The notes: generated by a model from the sequence alone, not told the origin. Numbered from the stretch's first letter, positions 8,069 to 16,430 are shown. The stretch is DNA of 30,657 nucleotides from Palsa-506 sp963836355 (GCA_963836355.1 CAWIJO010000021.1:1-30657), one strand, 5' to 3'. Made by a program: numbers and translations.

Positions 8069-8931
8069 GCAGCATCGCGGCCGGGTAGCTTGATCACCTT
8101 CCCGGTGTTGTCTGGCTGATCGCCGTGGTGATGGGTGCTGCGGGCCTGGGCTGCCCAGGAGGCTAGGTGGATGATCTGGTCATCGGAGAGGAACGCGGCC
8201 TTGACGCGGCGGGGGATGCCGTCTTCGGCGCGCAGCCAGGACACTCCGCGTGCCTGGGGGTCGATCTCGGTTGCTGAGTAGCCCTTGTCGGCCCAGCCGT
8301 GTCCGAGGATGGTGTCGGAGCTGGCTTCGGTGGAGCAGCGGAATGCCCACCGGTAGCCGAACAGGTCCCGCAGGCTGGTGGGGATGATGTCGGCTGATGG
8401 CCGCTGGGTTGCCTCGACAGGGATGATGCCGGGTGCGCGGCCGCGGGCCACGACGTCGCGGTTAGTGGCGTTGAATTCCTTCTGCTGGGCGGGAGTGCCG
8501 ACCGTGGCCGAGAAGTAGGCCACTTCGTCGATGGGCACGAGGTAGAACGGCCAGCCCATGTCGGGGGTGACCTTGCGCTTCTTCATTTGGAGCAGCACGT
8601 CGGTGCGCTCGTCGATGAGGCCCTGGAGGCCGTGCATGACGTCGATCGCGTCGTCGATGCTGGGCCCGACGAATTTCTCAGCGCACTCGGCCCACAGGCC
8701 AAGCTCGACGCGCTTGCCGTCGATGAGGATCAGCTTGCAGTCGCCGGACAGCGCGCCATGCGCGACGATCAGCTGCAAGGCAACGGACTTGCCGCCGCCT
8801 GGTTCCCCGCCGATGAGCATGTTCCGCTCAGCGAGGTTGACTTCGACTCGGCGGCCGGTTTCGTCGGTGCCCAGGTGAATCGGGTCCCAGATCGACAGTG
8901 GCGCGACGGGGATCGCAGCGCCGGGGGTCAT
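8065..8931 (-). CDS. FtsK/SpoIIIE-like DNA-translocase ATPase (TraB-type)
   Basis: A 288-residue P-loop ATPase without membrane segments. Walker A is GGEPGGGKS, Walker B is YLVPIDEVAYF, and TQRPSADIIPTSLRDLF fits the FtsK sensor region. In AICEs such proteins pump double-stranded DNA between hyphae. I start at ATG 8931: AGGAG lies eight bases upstream and the start overlaps the stop of the tiny zinc gene; the open frame reaches 8976 without support. It lacks the N-terminal membrane part of pSAM2 TraSA, which here seems to be the separate protein at 9137-9745. Function in conjugation is inferred. Confidence 0.88.
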   Translation of the reverse strand: MTPGAAIPVAPLSIWDPIHLGTDETGRRVEVNLAERNMLIGGEPGGGKSVALQLIVAHGALSGDCKLILIDGKRVELGLWAECAEKFVGPSIDDAIDVMHGLQGLIDERTDVLLQMKKRKVTPDMGWPFYLVPIDEVAYFSATVGTPAQQKEFNATNRDVVARGRAPGIIPVEATQRPSADIIPTSLRDLFGYRWAFRCSTEASSDTILGHGWADKGYSATEIDPQARGVSWLRAEDGIPRRVKAAFLSDDQIIHLASWAAQARSTHHHGDQPDNTGKVIKLPGRDAA

Positions 8932-9041
8932 GGCCCGGACTCCTGGTGTTCGAGGTCCTGCTGGCAGGCGCCGCACAGCTGGTCATCGGGCGGGTTGCCC
9001 CAGAAACTGTCGCCGCAGCGTGCGCAGGTCCATTCGTCCAT
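8928..9041 (-). CDS. Tiny zinc-ribbon protein (37 residues)
   Basis: The minus strand from ATG 9041 encodes MDEWTCARCGDSFWGNPPDD followed by QLCGACQQDLEHQESGP and a TGA that overlaps the next start as ATGA. Two CxxC pairs (residues 6-9 and 23-26) make a compact zinc ribbon. AAGGAG-like sequence lies about a dozen bases upstream. The exact four-base overlap with the ATPase gene and the regular Cys spacing argue that it is a real gene. It could be a small partner of the translocase. Confidence 0.7.
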   Translation of the reverse strand: MDEWTCARCGDSFWGNPPDDQLCGACQQDLEHQESGP

Positions 9042-9136
9042 GGCGAGATCGCTCTCCTTCCTTGGTGGTGGGTGGCTGGGGAGACCCCCGGGCGGGTTTG
9101 TGTCCCGGGGGTATCCCGTCTTGGTGGTTGCCGCGC

Positions 9137-9745
9137 TCAGGCGGCGGCGGGGTCGTCCTTCTCGCGGCGCTTAGGCATGGTTGCCAAGCCGGAGGCGACG
9201 ACGTGGTGCGCGGCAAGGGTGTCGCGGCGCACGATGTTGACGACCACGATTTGTGCCCAGCGCTTGGAGCGCTCGATGCGGGCTTCCCGGGCGTAGCAGG
9301 CGGCAGCGATTTCGCCGGTGTGGGCTTCGAAGTCCTCGAAGCAGATTCCGGCTCGGCACCAGATCAGTGCGCGTTCCCCGACTTCGGTGGGATGAATGCG
9401 CAGGACCAGGGACAGCCGTCCTGAGCGTGTGTGCATGCGGGTCTCGTAGAACACCCGCTGGATGCGGTGACGGGAGATGACGCACCAGGCTCGCCGGACA
9501 GCGAACCTGCGCGGCCAGGGCATTGCAGCGGCGATGAGCGCTGTGGCGCCGAGGACGATGCCAGCCCAAGCCATCGGGAAGGCGCGGGTGAGCGCCAGGA
9601 ACGCGGCTGCTGCCGTGATAAGGACGGCCAGTTCGGTGCGCATCCGCCAAAGGACGCCAGCGGCGCTGCGGTGCACGGTGAATGCCAGGTCGTCGAGGAT
9701 GTAGGGGTTGTTCCGGTGGTTGCGGAAGTTGCTCTTGGCAGGCAT
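9137..9745 (-). CDS. Membrane protein, probable TraB membrane subunit
   Basis: A 202-residue protein with two adjacent membrane helices near residues 35-80 (LAVLITAAAAFLALT and AWAGIVLGATALIAAAM) followed by a soluble domain (HRIQRVFYETRMHTRSGRL, VGERALIWCRAGI, FEAHTGEIAAACYARE, VVVNIVRRDTL). That soluble part resembles the segment between membrane helices and ATPase of one-piece AICE TraB/FtsK proteins (recall, not a search). It lies two genes upstream of the separate ATPase. ATG 9745 overlaps the preceding stop as TGATG, so I prefer it to the GTG/ATG at 9757. Confidence 0.75.
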   Translation of the reverse strand: MPAKSNFRNHRNNPYILDDLAFTVHRSAAGVLWRMRTELAVLITAAAAFLALTRAFPMAWAGIVLGATALIAAAMPWPRRFAVRRAWCVISRHRIQRVFYETRMHTRSGRLSLVLRIHPTEVGERALIWCRAGICFEDFEAHTGEIAAACYAREARIERSKRWAQIVVVNIVRRDTLAAHHVVASGLATMPKRREKDDPAAA

Positions 9746-9999
9746 CAGTGCCTCCAAGCGGTCTTGCCGTCGATGACGGTCACTTCGTGGCCGTCGTTGA
9801 GTGCGGCCTGAGCGATCGTCGATGCGATCTTGCCAGCCGGGTGCTGGCCGAACCGCGGGTCGCGGTAGGACCAGGTGCCGGGCCTGACCTGCCGGGCCTG
9901 CCAGCCATGTGCGGCGGCGATGACATTGTCGCGGGCGAGCCCGATTTCGAGGATCTGGCGCCGGAGACGCGCCAGCTGCTGGTTGATAGCGTGGAACAT
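9745..9999 (-). CDS. Small hypothetical AICE protein
   Basis: An 84-residue protein beginning MFHAINQQLARLRRQILEIG, with an amphipathic helical N-terminus and a C-terminal RDPRFGQHPAGKIASTIAQA section. No known domain recognised. AAAGGGG lies eight bases before ATG 9999, and its stop overlaps the membrane-protein start. Co-transcribed with the transfer genes, so a role in transfer or its control is possible. Confidence 0.7.
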   Translation of the reverse strand: MFHAINQQLARLRRQILEIGLARDNVIAAAHGWQARQVRPGTWSYRDPRFGQHPAGKIASTIAQAALNDGHEVTVIDGKTAWRH

Positions 10000-10091
10000 G
10001 CCACGTACCCCTTTTCCGGATTGAGCGATGCGGGAGTGGGCCTGTGGTGCCGGGCCGGAGGAATGTGAGTCCTCCTGGCCCGGCGTACCTG

Positions 10092-10445
10092 TCAGAAGGG
10101 CGGCTCGTCAGGAGCCTCGGTCAGGTGCGTACTGGCGTTGTAGATGTAGGTCAGCGCCAGTGACGCGCACTCGTAGGCCTCGTCGAGAATCTGCTTGGCC
10201 TCGGCGCGGTCCAGCGGCTGGGTGCCTTTGCTGCCGTCGTAGTCGATAACCCGGTTGTAGGTCTTGCTGTGGACCTTCCTGACCAGGTGCTCGGCTTCGT
10301 CAAGACACGAGCCGATCAGCGTCGTGAGGTGATAGCACTCGTCCTCACGGACTCGGTCGATGCCGTGCACGCGTTGCGCAGGCACCGGCTTCGCGGTTGC
10401 GCCACCGTTGGTGCTGGCGGCCTTGGTGGTAGTGCTGCTAGTCAT
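10092..10445 (-). CDS. Hypothetical helical protein of the AICE operon
   Basis: A 117-residue protein with a Thr/Ser/Ala-rich start (MTSSTTTKAASTNG), then a helical region with VREDECYHLTTLIGSCLDEAEHLV and EAKQILDEAYECASLALTYIYNA. Domain not recognised. GAAAGGA lies about a dozen bases before ATG 10445. Longer open reading to 10589 has no support. It sits second in the leftward operon. Confidence 0.65.
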   Translation of the reverse strand: MTSSTTTKAASTNGGATAKPVPAQRVHGIDRVREDECYHLTTLIGSCLDEAEHLVRKVHSKTYNRVIDYDGSKGTQPLDRAEAKQILDEAYECASLALTYIYNASTHLTEAPDEPPF

Positions 10446-10545
10446 GGCAGCTTGTGATCCTTTCGTGCGTGATGCAATGCGGACATGTGCGGTAGGCAAG
10501 CCATACGCAGCTAGCGCAGGCTGCCTGAGCGGACGAGCGGGGAAC

Positions 10546-10866
10546 TCACGCGGCCTTCGGCGCGGCAGCGGCCTGGACGGACGCAGCACGGTAGGCCACC
10601 CCGGACTTGCCGTTGTTGTTCCAGGGGATCGCCTCCAGGCTCTCGAAACGGACCGGCTGACCCTGAGTCATCCTCGGCTGATCACCAGCCACCGTGACCT
10701 TGATCACCACTCCGCCTTCGGAGTCCATGGCGAGCGCCTCGACAACCCATTCCGGGCGGCCAGTGCTCCTGTCCGTGCGCTGCTCCGTCTTGCCGTAGTC
10801 CCGTCGCGGCTCGGGAACCTTCGTCGCCGTGAAGGCAACCGCCGACGTGTCGATCATCAGACGCAT
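10546..10866 (-). CDS. SCO3933-like regulatory protein
   Basis: A 106-residue protein, first gene of the leftward operon. The start MRLMIDTSAVAFTATKVPEPR and the pattern VRFESLEAIPWNNNGKSGVAYRAASV resemble the SCO3933 family found in AICEs near tra genes; a clearer member occurs at 21308-21649. The family is described as regulatory, with no known DNA-binding fold. AAAGGAAG lies about eight bases before ATG 10866. It is preceded by the GTGACAC operator array. Assignment by pattern only. Confidence 0.6.
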   Translation of the reverse strand: MRLMIDTSAVAFTATKVPEPRRDYGKTEQRTDRSTGRPEWVVEALAMDSEGGVVIKVTVAGDQPRMTQGQPVRFESLEAIPWNNNGKSGVAYRAASVQAAAAPKAA

Positions 10867-10969
10867 GATCACCACTTCCTTTCCTTTGCCCTTATCAGGG
10901 GCCTATCTGCGGAATGACCAGGAATTGGCCATGCGGAAAGGCTGGCGCGACTGTCCGTGAGGAACTAGT

Positions 10970-11030
10970 GACACAGGTGGTGTCAGGGGATGACAGCAGC
11001 GTGACACCTACGTGTCACCATGCGTGTCAC
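10970..11030. promoter_or_regulatory. Array of GTGACAC half-sites in a divergent promoter region
   Basis: Half-sites lie at 10970-10975 (TGACAC), 10981-10986 (GTGTCA), 10991-10997 (ATGACAG), 11002-11008, 11013-11019 and 11025-11030. The central pair forms GTGACACCTACGTGTCAC, seven-base arms around four bases. The array is between the leftward backbone operon (first start 10866) and the rightward regulator (start 11088). Such clustering suggests cooperative binding of a repressor, plausibly the adjacent helix-turn-helix protein. Confidence 0.7.
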
Positions 11031-11087
11031 CCTGTCCTGATCTGCGACACTCGGAGGGAGACAAGCGATGCAGGGGAGTGACTCCAC

Positions 11088-12345
11088 ATGGCTGAGGACC
11101 GGCCGCCGTGGGCCCGCCGGATGACGAACGAGCGCCAGGCCCGGAACTGGAGCCAGGCCGACGCGGTTCACGCGATGCAGGCACATGCTGCCGACGACAA
11201 GGTGCACCTGCCAGACGCTCCCAGCCTGCTGCGGCAGTGGAAGCGCTGGGAAGCAGGAGGGGTGACGCCCAGCGACTTCTACCAGCGGATCATCGCGGTC
11301 ACGTTCGGGACAGTCACGCATGCGATGTTCCCGGTGCCGCCGCGGCGGGATGCCGACGCTGACGTCCTGGCGATGACCGGGATGGACACCCTGGAGCTGG
11401 TCGAGCCGGCTTCAGCGTTCGGACCTGGATCAGGCGACGCTGGACGGACTGCGGATCATGGCCGACCGGCTGTGCTCTGAGTACCCGTTCATGCCCAGTG
11501 ACCAGCTACTGACGGAGGGCCAAGCCTGGTTGCGCAGGACCACGACGTTCCGTGGCCAGCGGCTGACCCTCGCGCAGCACCGGGAGATTCTGGTCCAGGC
11601 CGGATGGATCGCGCTACTGATCGGCTGCGTGGAATACGACACCGGCAACAGGCAGGCTGCGGAGACCACACGCCAGGCTGCCCTGTCGCTGGGCACTGAG
11701 GCCGACCACGCGGAGATCACGGCGTGGGCGTATGAAGTACGCGCCTGGATGGCCTTGACGACAGGGGATTACCACGGTGTCGTCGCGGCGACCAAGGCAG
11801 GTACGGATGTAGCTCCGCACAGCAGCGTTGCCGTGCAGCTGGCAGCCCAGGAGGCGAAGGCGTGGGCGCGGATCGGTGACCGTCGCCAGACTGAGGTCGC
11901 TCTTGATCGGGGACGACGCTTGCTTGACTCCATGCCGTATCCCGAGAACTTGGATCATCATTTTGTCGTTGACCCCACCAAGTTCGACTTCTATGCCATG
12001 GACTGCTACCGGATGCTCGCGGACGACAAGATCGCAGAGACCCTGGCAGACGAGGTGATCCATGCCGGTACCGACTTTGACGGCACCGAGCGTGCGCCAA
12101 TGCGTCTCGCAGAAGCGCGTGTCACGCTTGGCGTCGTTGCTGCCCGCCAGGGAGAGCTAGAACAGGCGATCGATCACGGTAAGCGCGCCCTCATCGGAGA
12201 ACGCAAATCCGTGCCATCTCTTGTCATGGTCAGCCGTGACCTTGCGAGAGCCCTCAAAGATCGGTATCCCAACGAGCCAGCTACCAGCTCCTACCTCAAC
12301 GAGCTTGCCACCATCGGTCATGCTTCCGATCCAGGTAGGAGCTAA
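11088..12345 (+). pseudogene. XRE helix-turn-helix/TPR regulator, frameshifted
   Basis: Two frames together give one protein of about 418 residues. The first (11088-11480) starts MAEDRPPWARRMTNERQAR with a Cro/CI-type helix-turn-helix (NWSQADAVHAMQAHAA, LRQWKRWEAG); the second (usable from about 11404 to 12345) is a TPR-like helical domain (SALRRIMADRLCSEYPF-type junction, then AQEAKAWARIGDRRQTEVAL and later repeats). At 11400-11406 the text GTCGAGCCGG needs loss of one G to read V-S-R-L-Q, as I recall for the family. Full-length members are common regulators on actinomycete elements. GGGGAG precedes the ATG. Either a real inactivating insertion or a base-call error; the C-terminal part alone could not bind DNA. 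Confidence 0.85.
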
Positions 12346-12404
12346 GTAGCCAACATCCGCCAGTATGGAAGATGCCAGATCGAATAGATTGGTAGCCCCC
12401 CGAA

Positions 12405-12689
12405 ATGGACACTGTGTGGGTTCGCGCTCAGGACGATATTCTGATTCGCGCCGACTCCATCGTAGTGATCGAGAACACCCAGACGGGCCTGCGTGCAGAG
12501 TGCATAACTGGACGCGTCGTACAACTGACAGGTTCAGCCTGCGATAGCGCGTTTCAGCTAGCTCTACTGGAAGAAATCAGACGCGCAGGTGCAGACGAAA
12601 AGCGAGCGACCGTAGTCATGCCAACCAACGAAAATGTCTCGCTGGGCTGGCACCGCGAATATGTGGATACTCTGATTGACCATTTATAA
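12405..12689 (+). CDS. Small hypothetical protein
   Basis: A 94-residue frame, MDTVWVRAQDDILIRADSIV...GWHREYVDTLIDHL, with an apparent beta-rich first half and a charged helix (LALLEEIRRAGADEKRATVV). No recognised domain. It follows the regulator by about 60 bases in the same direction. No clear ribosome site is present before ATG 12405. Composition fits coding sequence, but support is modest. Confidence 0.5.
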   Translation: MDTVWVRAQDDILIRADSIVVIENTQTGLRAECITGRVVQLTGSACDSAFQLALLEEIRRAGADEKRATVVMPTNENVSLGWHREYVDTLIDHL

Positions 12690-12894
12690 AGGCTGACTAC
12701 TACGAGCTCACGGGTCATCTTGCTAGAATCGGCAGTCGTCACACTGCAACTGACCGATACGGCAATTTTTGGAGGCCGTCAGCACTCGACTGATCTGGAA
12801 TTAGGCGGTCTTGGTCATGGCCTGCCCAGATCAGGCAAGGCCAAAAACACAAAGTCACGCCGCACCGATGCTTGCTCCTAGGCACGACCTTGAG

Positions 12895-13347
12895 TCAGCC
12901 TGCCATACTGTCGGACAGGATAATTGGGGCAACAGCTTCGTAAAGCATCTTGAGCTCTCGCATAGCCGGATCGTCAGGATTTGCGAATACAATCGCACCA
13001 GCGGCCCGGCGCACTGCATTCTCGGCCTTCTGGCGGTCCTCGAGGAGTAGAGGCATCGTCTCGTCGCCAATGTCCTCGATGTCCGGCTTTCCGTAGGCGG
13101 CGACGTCAACACGAAGCTTTTGGACTAGATCTTCGAAGTGAGCCAAGCGGGACCGTGCTTGCCGGAGTTCCTTCTCGGCTGCCCTTCGACAGATCTCGGA
13201 GCAGTACTCCTTCCGACGTCCTGGTCCAGCCACCCGTCGAAACTCTTTTCGACAATTAGGCCGGGAGCAGTAGTCAGTGAGAGCTTCCGCTTCGGGCCCC
13301 TGCCTTGAGAGGTTGCTAGCGCGCGTTCTGGGTGTAGCGGCTTCCAC
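12895..13347 (-). CDS. Zinc-finger/coiled-coil protein divergent from the HNH-helicase
   Basis: A 150-residue protein. An N-terminal finger (YCSRPNCRKEF, then a basic RRVAGPGRRKE and YCSEICRRAAEKE) has four Cys in a C-x4-C-x14-C-x3-C arrangement. A charged helix (LRQARSRLAHFEDLVQKLRV) follows. I start at GTG 13347 because GGAGG lies four bases upstream; the open frame extends to ATG 13389 but would run through the operator copy at 13353-13372. The divergent orientation and the matching operators suggest it regulates, or works with, the HNH-helicase operon. Function unknown. Confidence 0.65.
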   Translation of the reverse strand: MEAATPRTRASNLSRQGPEAEALTDYCSRPNCRKEFRRVAGPGRRKEYCSEICRRAAEKELRQARSRLAHFEDLVQKLRVDVAAYGKPDIEDIGDETMPLLLEDRQKAENAVRRAAGAIVFANPDDPAMRELKMLYEAVAPIILSDSMAG

Positions 13348-13352
13348 AGCGC

Positions 13353-13372
13353 CTCCACGCGTAATATGCGCG
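13353..13372. promoter_or_regulatory. Operator-like repeat, copy 1
   Basis: CTCCACGCGTAATATGCGCG matches the copy at 13466-13485 in 19 of 20 bases, same orientation. The core CGCG-N7-CGCG is an imperfect palindrome. It abuts the ribosome site of the leftward zinc-finger gene. Confidence 0.65.
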
Positions 13373-13465
13373 TAATTTGAGCTGATCATACCTGCGGACT
13401 ACGCATGTCAGAGGCATGTTGCGGCATGTCTGGTCAGATTTCTGGTGCGCTCGCCGCGCCGCAGG

Positions 13466-13485
13466 CTCCACGCGCAATATGCGCG
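13466..13485. promoter_or_regulatory. Operator-like repeat, copy 2
   Basis: CTCCACGCGCAATATGCGCG, 113 bases from copy 1 and about 70 bases before the GTG of the HNH-helicase gene. Its position suggests control of the rightward operon by the same factor as copy 1. Confidence 0.65.
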
Positions 13486-13554
13486 GTAGCTGCGTCCTTC
13501 AAACTGACTGGTGGTAGGCCCTTGGCCACCCAGCAGGGAGCTGCGGAGGATCTT

Positions 13555-15534
13555 GTGAATGATCATGAGGACGTAAGTGGTGTGCTCCGTCTGAGCGGCG
13601 GTCGGGACCCGCGTCGGCTGTTCACCTCACGCGAGCGCGCCGCGATCGCCGCTCGGCAGCATCAGCTCTGCGGGGTCTGCGAACGTGACCTTCCCGACGT
13701 GTTCCACGTTCACCACATCATCCCGTGGATCAGCGGCGGACCCACCCACATAGACAATGGAATGGCCGTCTGCCCCGACTGCCATCACAGAGCTCCCATC
13801 CGAGCTCTCCCCGGCTTCGTCCCCCGCGAATGGCAGGACGAAGGCGCACCGCGCATTCTGCCGATCCTGCGCAGCTCTGGATTCGCTACCCTGGCTGCCG
13901 CGCCTGGTGCCGGGAAAACCCTCTTCGCCGGGTGGGTCTTCCTGCAGCTCGCCAGCACCAGTGACGTCAGCCGAGTCGTGTGGTTCGTGCCGAACCGCAA
14001 CCTCCGCCGCCAAGTCAAGAAAGAACTCGCCGCCATCGGCGTGCACCTCGACACGGACGCCGTGACTCAGCGAGGGGACCGGGACGGAGTCATCCTCACT
14101 TACCACGTTCTGTCCGATCCGATGAAACAGCAGCAGATCATTCGTGATGCGCAAGAAACTCCCACCTTGTTTGTGCTCGACGAGGTACACCATCTCGCCA
14201 TCGACAAAGAAGGCAAGGCGGGCATGTGGGCTTGGGGTATATCTCGCATCGTCGGCACCCGCGACAAGCCCCTTCACGCGGTGCTGAACATGTCCGGCAC
14301 CCCGTTCCGGTCAGACGAATCCGAGCGGATCCAGACCATCCGGTATATGGAGACACCCGATGGCCGGATCGATGTCGATCCTGACTTCACGGTTGACGCC
14401 GGACGGCTGATCCGGGAAGGCCATCTCCGTCACATCAAGGTCCTTGCCTATGACGCGGAGATGCATGTGCAAGCCGTCGACCTCAGGAAGGAAGCCACCC
14501 CCGGAGGGCCGATCCGGGCAGTGGACCTGGACGGGGACCGCCACCTTCAGTCCAGCGTTGGCGCCGCGATGATCCGTGATCCGAAATTCATCGACGGTGT
14601 CATCGAGGAAAAAGCTGACCGGCTGGGGCACGCATCCGCAGCACTGGGCGGCGCACCTGTCAAAGGGCTCCTTGTCGTTGATAACAAGGACCATGCCGAC
14701 TTGGTCTACACCCGCGCAGCGGAGATACTCGGCGTCCGGCACGTCTACCTCGCACATGCCGACGTCTCTAATGCCGACGATGAGATCGAACAGTTCCGCA
14801 CTTCCGAAGACCAGGGCATCCTCATCGCAGTTCGCAAAATCACTGAAGGCTTCGACTGTCCCGACGTCTGCGTTCTCACCTACCTGGGCCTGTGGCGGGC
14901 GCCGCTGTTTATCTCACAGATGGCCGCCCGGGCCATGCGGGTCACCCAGCGAGAACGGGAACTCGGTGCCCCGATCCCGGCAACAGTCATCATCCCGAAC
15001 ATCAAAGAACTCAAAGCCGCGTTCGCTGACATCCTGGTTGGGTCCTTGCGAGTCCTGAAGGTGCCCCCGGAGCCGTGTGCCAGGTGCGGACGGGAACTAT
15101 ACCTATGCACATGCCAGCCTGTGCCCCGGCTGCGACCAGAGAAGATCTGCATCCAGTGCAAGTTGCCATGGCGGTACTGCGTGTGTCCTTGCAACAACTG
15201 CGGGCGTACCCCCGCAACCGGGTGCGTATGCCGCCCGAAGTGGGCGAGCAAATGTGGGCGCTGCAACCAGAAGCCCTGCGTGTGCATCTCCGAGCCCGGC
15301 GTCTTGCCGGAAATTGAACTACTCACCGGCCCGGAGCTATCCCACATCAACGTAGACGGTCATGATGTGGATCTGGGGCTCGCCGCCGCCATCCGCGACC
15401 AGGCCAAGGCGGACGGCCTCGACGAGGTCCATGCTGAGCAGTTCGCCAGCTCACTACAGAAGAAGATGGAGCAGGACCCAATGACGTTCTTCGCGTTCCT
15501 GCGGAGAGACGACGAGGGGAGGGACGTTAAATGA
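13555..15534 (+). CDS. HNH nuclease - SF2 helicase - zinc-knuckle protein
   Basis: A 659-residue multidomain protein. An HNH nuclease module lies at about 38-82 (CGVCERDL, FHVHHIIPWISGG, N, CPDCHH). An SF2 helicase follows: Walker A AAPGAGKT (about 114-121), DEVHH (about 208), SGTP (about 246), TEGFDCPDV (about 431) and the motif VI-like SQMAARAMRV (about 455). Residues about 508-580 hold four tandem CxxC...CxC zinc knuckles. A helical tail ends the protein. I prefer GTG 13555, with GGAGGA four bases upstream, to the open frame from 13405, whose translation looks non-coding. The stop overlaps the next gene by ATGA. The domain set fits DNA or RNA restriction; a defence role is inferred. Confidence 0.85.
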   Translation: MNDHEDVSGVLRLSGGRDPRRLFTSRERAAIAARQHQLCGVCERDLPDVFHVHHIIPWISGGPTHIDNGMAVCPDCHHRAPIRALPGFVPREWQDEGAPRILPILRSSGFATLAAAPGAGKTLFAGWVFLQLASTSDVSRVVWFVPNRNLRRQVKKELAAIGVHLDTDAVTQRGDRDGVILTYHVLSDPMKQQQIIRDAQETPTLFVLDEVHHLAIDKEGKAGMWAWGISRIVGTRDKPLHAVLNMSGTPFRSDESERIQTIRYMETPDGRIDVDPDFTVDAGRLIREGHLRHIKVLAYDAEMHVQAVDLRKEATPGGPIRAVDLDGDRHLQSSVGAAMIRDPKFIDGVIEEKADRLGHASAALGGAPVKGLLVVDNKDHADLVYTRAAEILGVRHVYLAHADVSNADDEIEQFRTSEDQGILIAVRKITEGFDCPDVCVLTYLGLWRAPLFISQMAARAMRVTQRERELGAPIPATVIIPNIKELKAAFADILVGSLRVLKVPPEPCARCGRELYLCTCQPVPRLRPEKICIQCKLPWRYCVCPCNNCGRTPATGCVCRPKWASKCGRCNQKPCVCISEPGVLPEIELLTGPELSHINVDGHDVDLGLAAAIRDQAKADGLDEVHAEQFASSLQKKMEQDPMTFFAFLRRDDEGRDVK

Positions 15535-16430
15535 GCGGTGAAGCATATAGGCAGGTTGAGAAGCTGGTCTCCGGCATTCGCAATGCCAAATACGACGACA
15601 TGGTCCGCCACCTTGAGGAGCTGATCGATAGCGGGCTGTGGCAGGACTACATTACGGAAAACGGGACCCGGTTCATGTTCCGCAGCCACGAACTGGACTA
15701 CTTTCTCGCCGCCATGAGCCTAGATCCGGAGTTGATCAAGCACGCCTACGAAGCCGCGTCAGGGCGCCTGGAAGACATGCACACGAAGCAGATCCGCCTG
15801 GCGGACCTCACCGGCCGTGGTGAGGCCGCCACCCCGGACCAGCGGCGCTCCCGGAAAGAAGTCATGGCGGCGTATGCGGATGAGCCGTCCGGCACCGCAG
15901 GACGGATTCGCGCGTATGGAAGAGTTGTCACTGTAGGTATCAGCAAAGTGGCCCGTGACCCGGAGCGCAGAGAGCAATTCAAGACTGGAGCCAGGGTCAG
16001 CCGGTACTCACGCGGAGCATGTTCGTGGCACGTGCATGCCGGACCAGGACAGCGCCTGGACCAGGCGATAGCGCTCAAGCTTCTGCGGGACGCGGAGCTG
16101 TGGCCCGAGGTGTTCAAGGTGCTAAGCGCACAGCATGACCATGAGAGCAGGGCAAAGGAAGCCATTGAAGGGAATCACGATCACATCCTGCTTCACGATA
16201 TCCTGGCCGTCTTTGATGATGCTGAGTTCTTGCCCTGGCGGGAACTTGCGAATAGGCTTTCGGCACGATTTCCTGAACGATGGAGAGGTCTGACCGCCGA
16301 CCTCGTGTCGGCTGACTGCCGCGCCCATGGTGTCCCAAGCGTAGCGGTAACCTTTCGCAACGAAACCTCTACGACACGGCAGAGCGGCTGCCGCTGGGAA
16401 GGTGTCGAGCGTGTCCTACGGGGCAGCTAG
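15531..16430 (+). CDS. Partner protein of the HNH-helicase, C-terminal winged-helix-like region
   Basis: A 299-residue protein overlapping the helicase gene by ATGA. The N-terminal 60-110 residues are helical (KLVSGIRNAKYDDMVRHLEEL, LWQDYITENGTRFMFRSHEL). A middle basic/aromatic part follows (SRYSRGACSWHVHAGPGQRL). Residues about 220-297 (LLHDILAVFDDAEFLPWREL, GLTADLVSADCRAHGV, CRWEGVERVL) resemble the C-terminal winged-helix-like segment that follows DUF3631-type ATPase domains on actinobacterial elements; that likeness is from memory. No ATPase motifs are present. Tight coupling implies a shared function with the helicase, perhaps target recognition. Confidence 0.75.
   Translation: MSGEAYRQVEKLVSGIRNAKYDDMVRHLEELIDSGLWQDYITENGTRFMFRSHELDYFLAAMSLDPELIKHAYEAASGRLEDMHTKQIRLADLTGRGEAATPDQRRSRKEVMAAYADEPSGTAGRIRAYGRVVTVGISKVARDPERREQFKTGARVSRYSRGACSWHVHAGPGQRLDQAIALKLLRDAELWPEVFKVLSAQHDHESRAKEAIEGNHDHILLHDILAVFDDAEFLPWRELANRLSARFPERWRGLTADLVSADCRAHGVPSVAVTFRNETSTTRQSGCRWEGVERVLRGS

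Noticed and set aside
13405..13554. Longer N-terminus for the HNH-helicase
   Set aside because: It would cross the second operator copy, has no ribosome site and reads as low-information sequence; GTG 13555 has GGAGGA in place.
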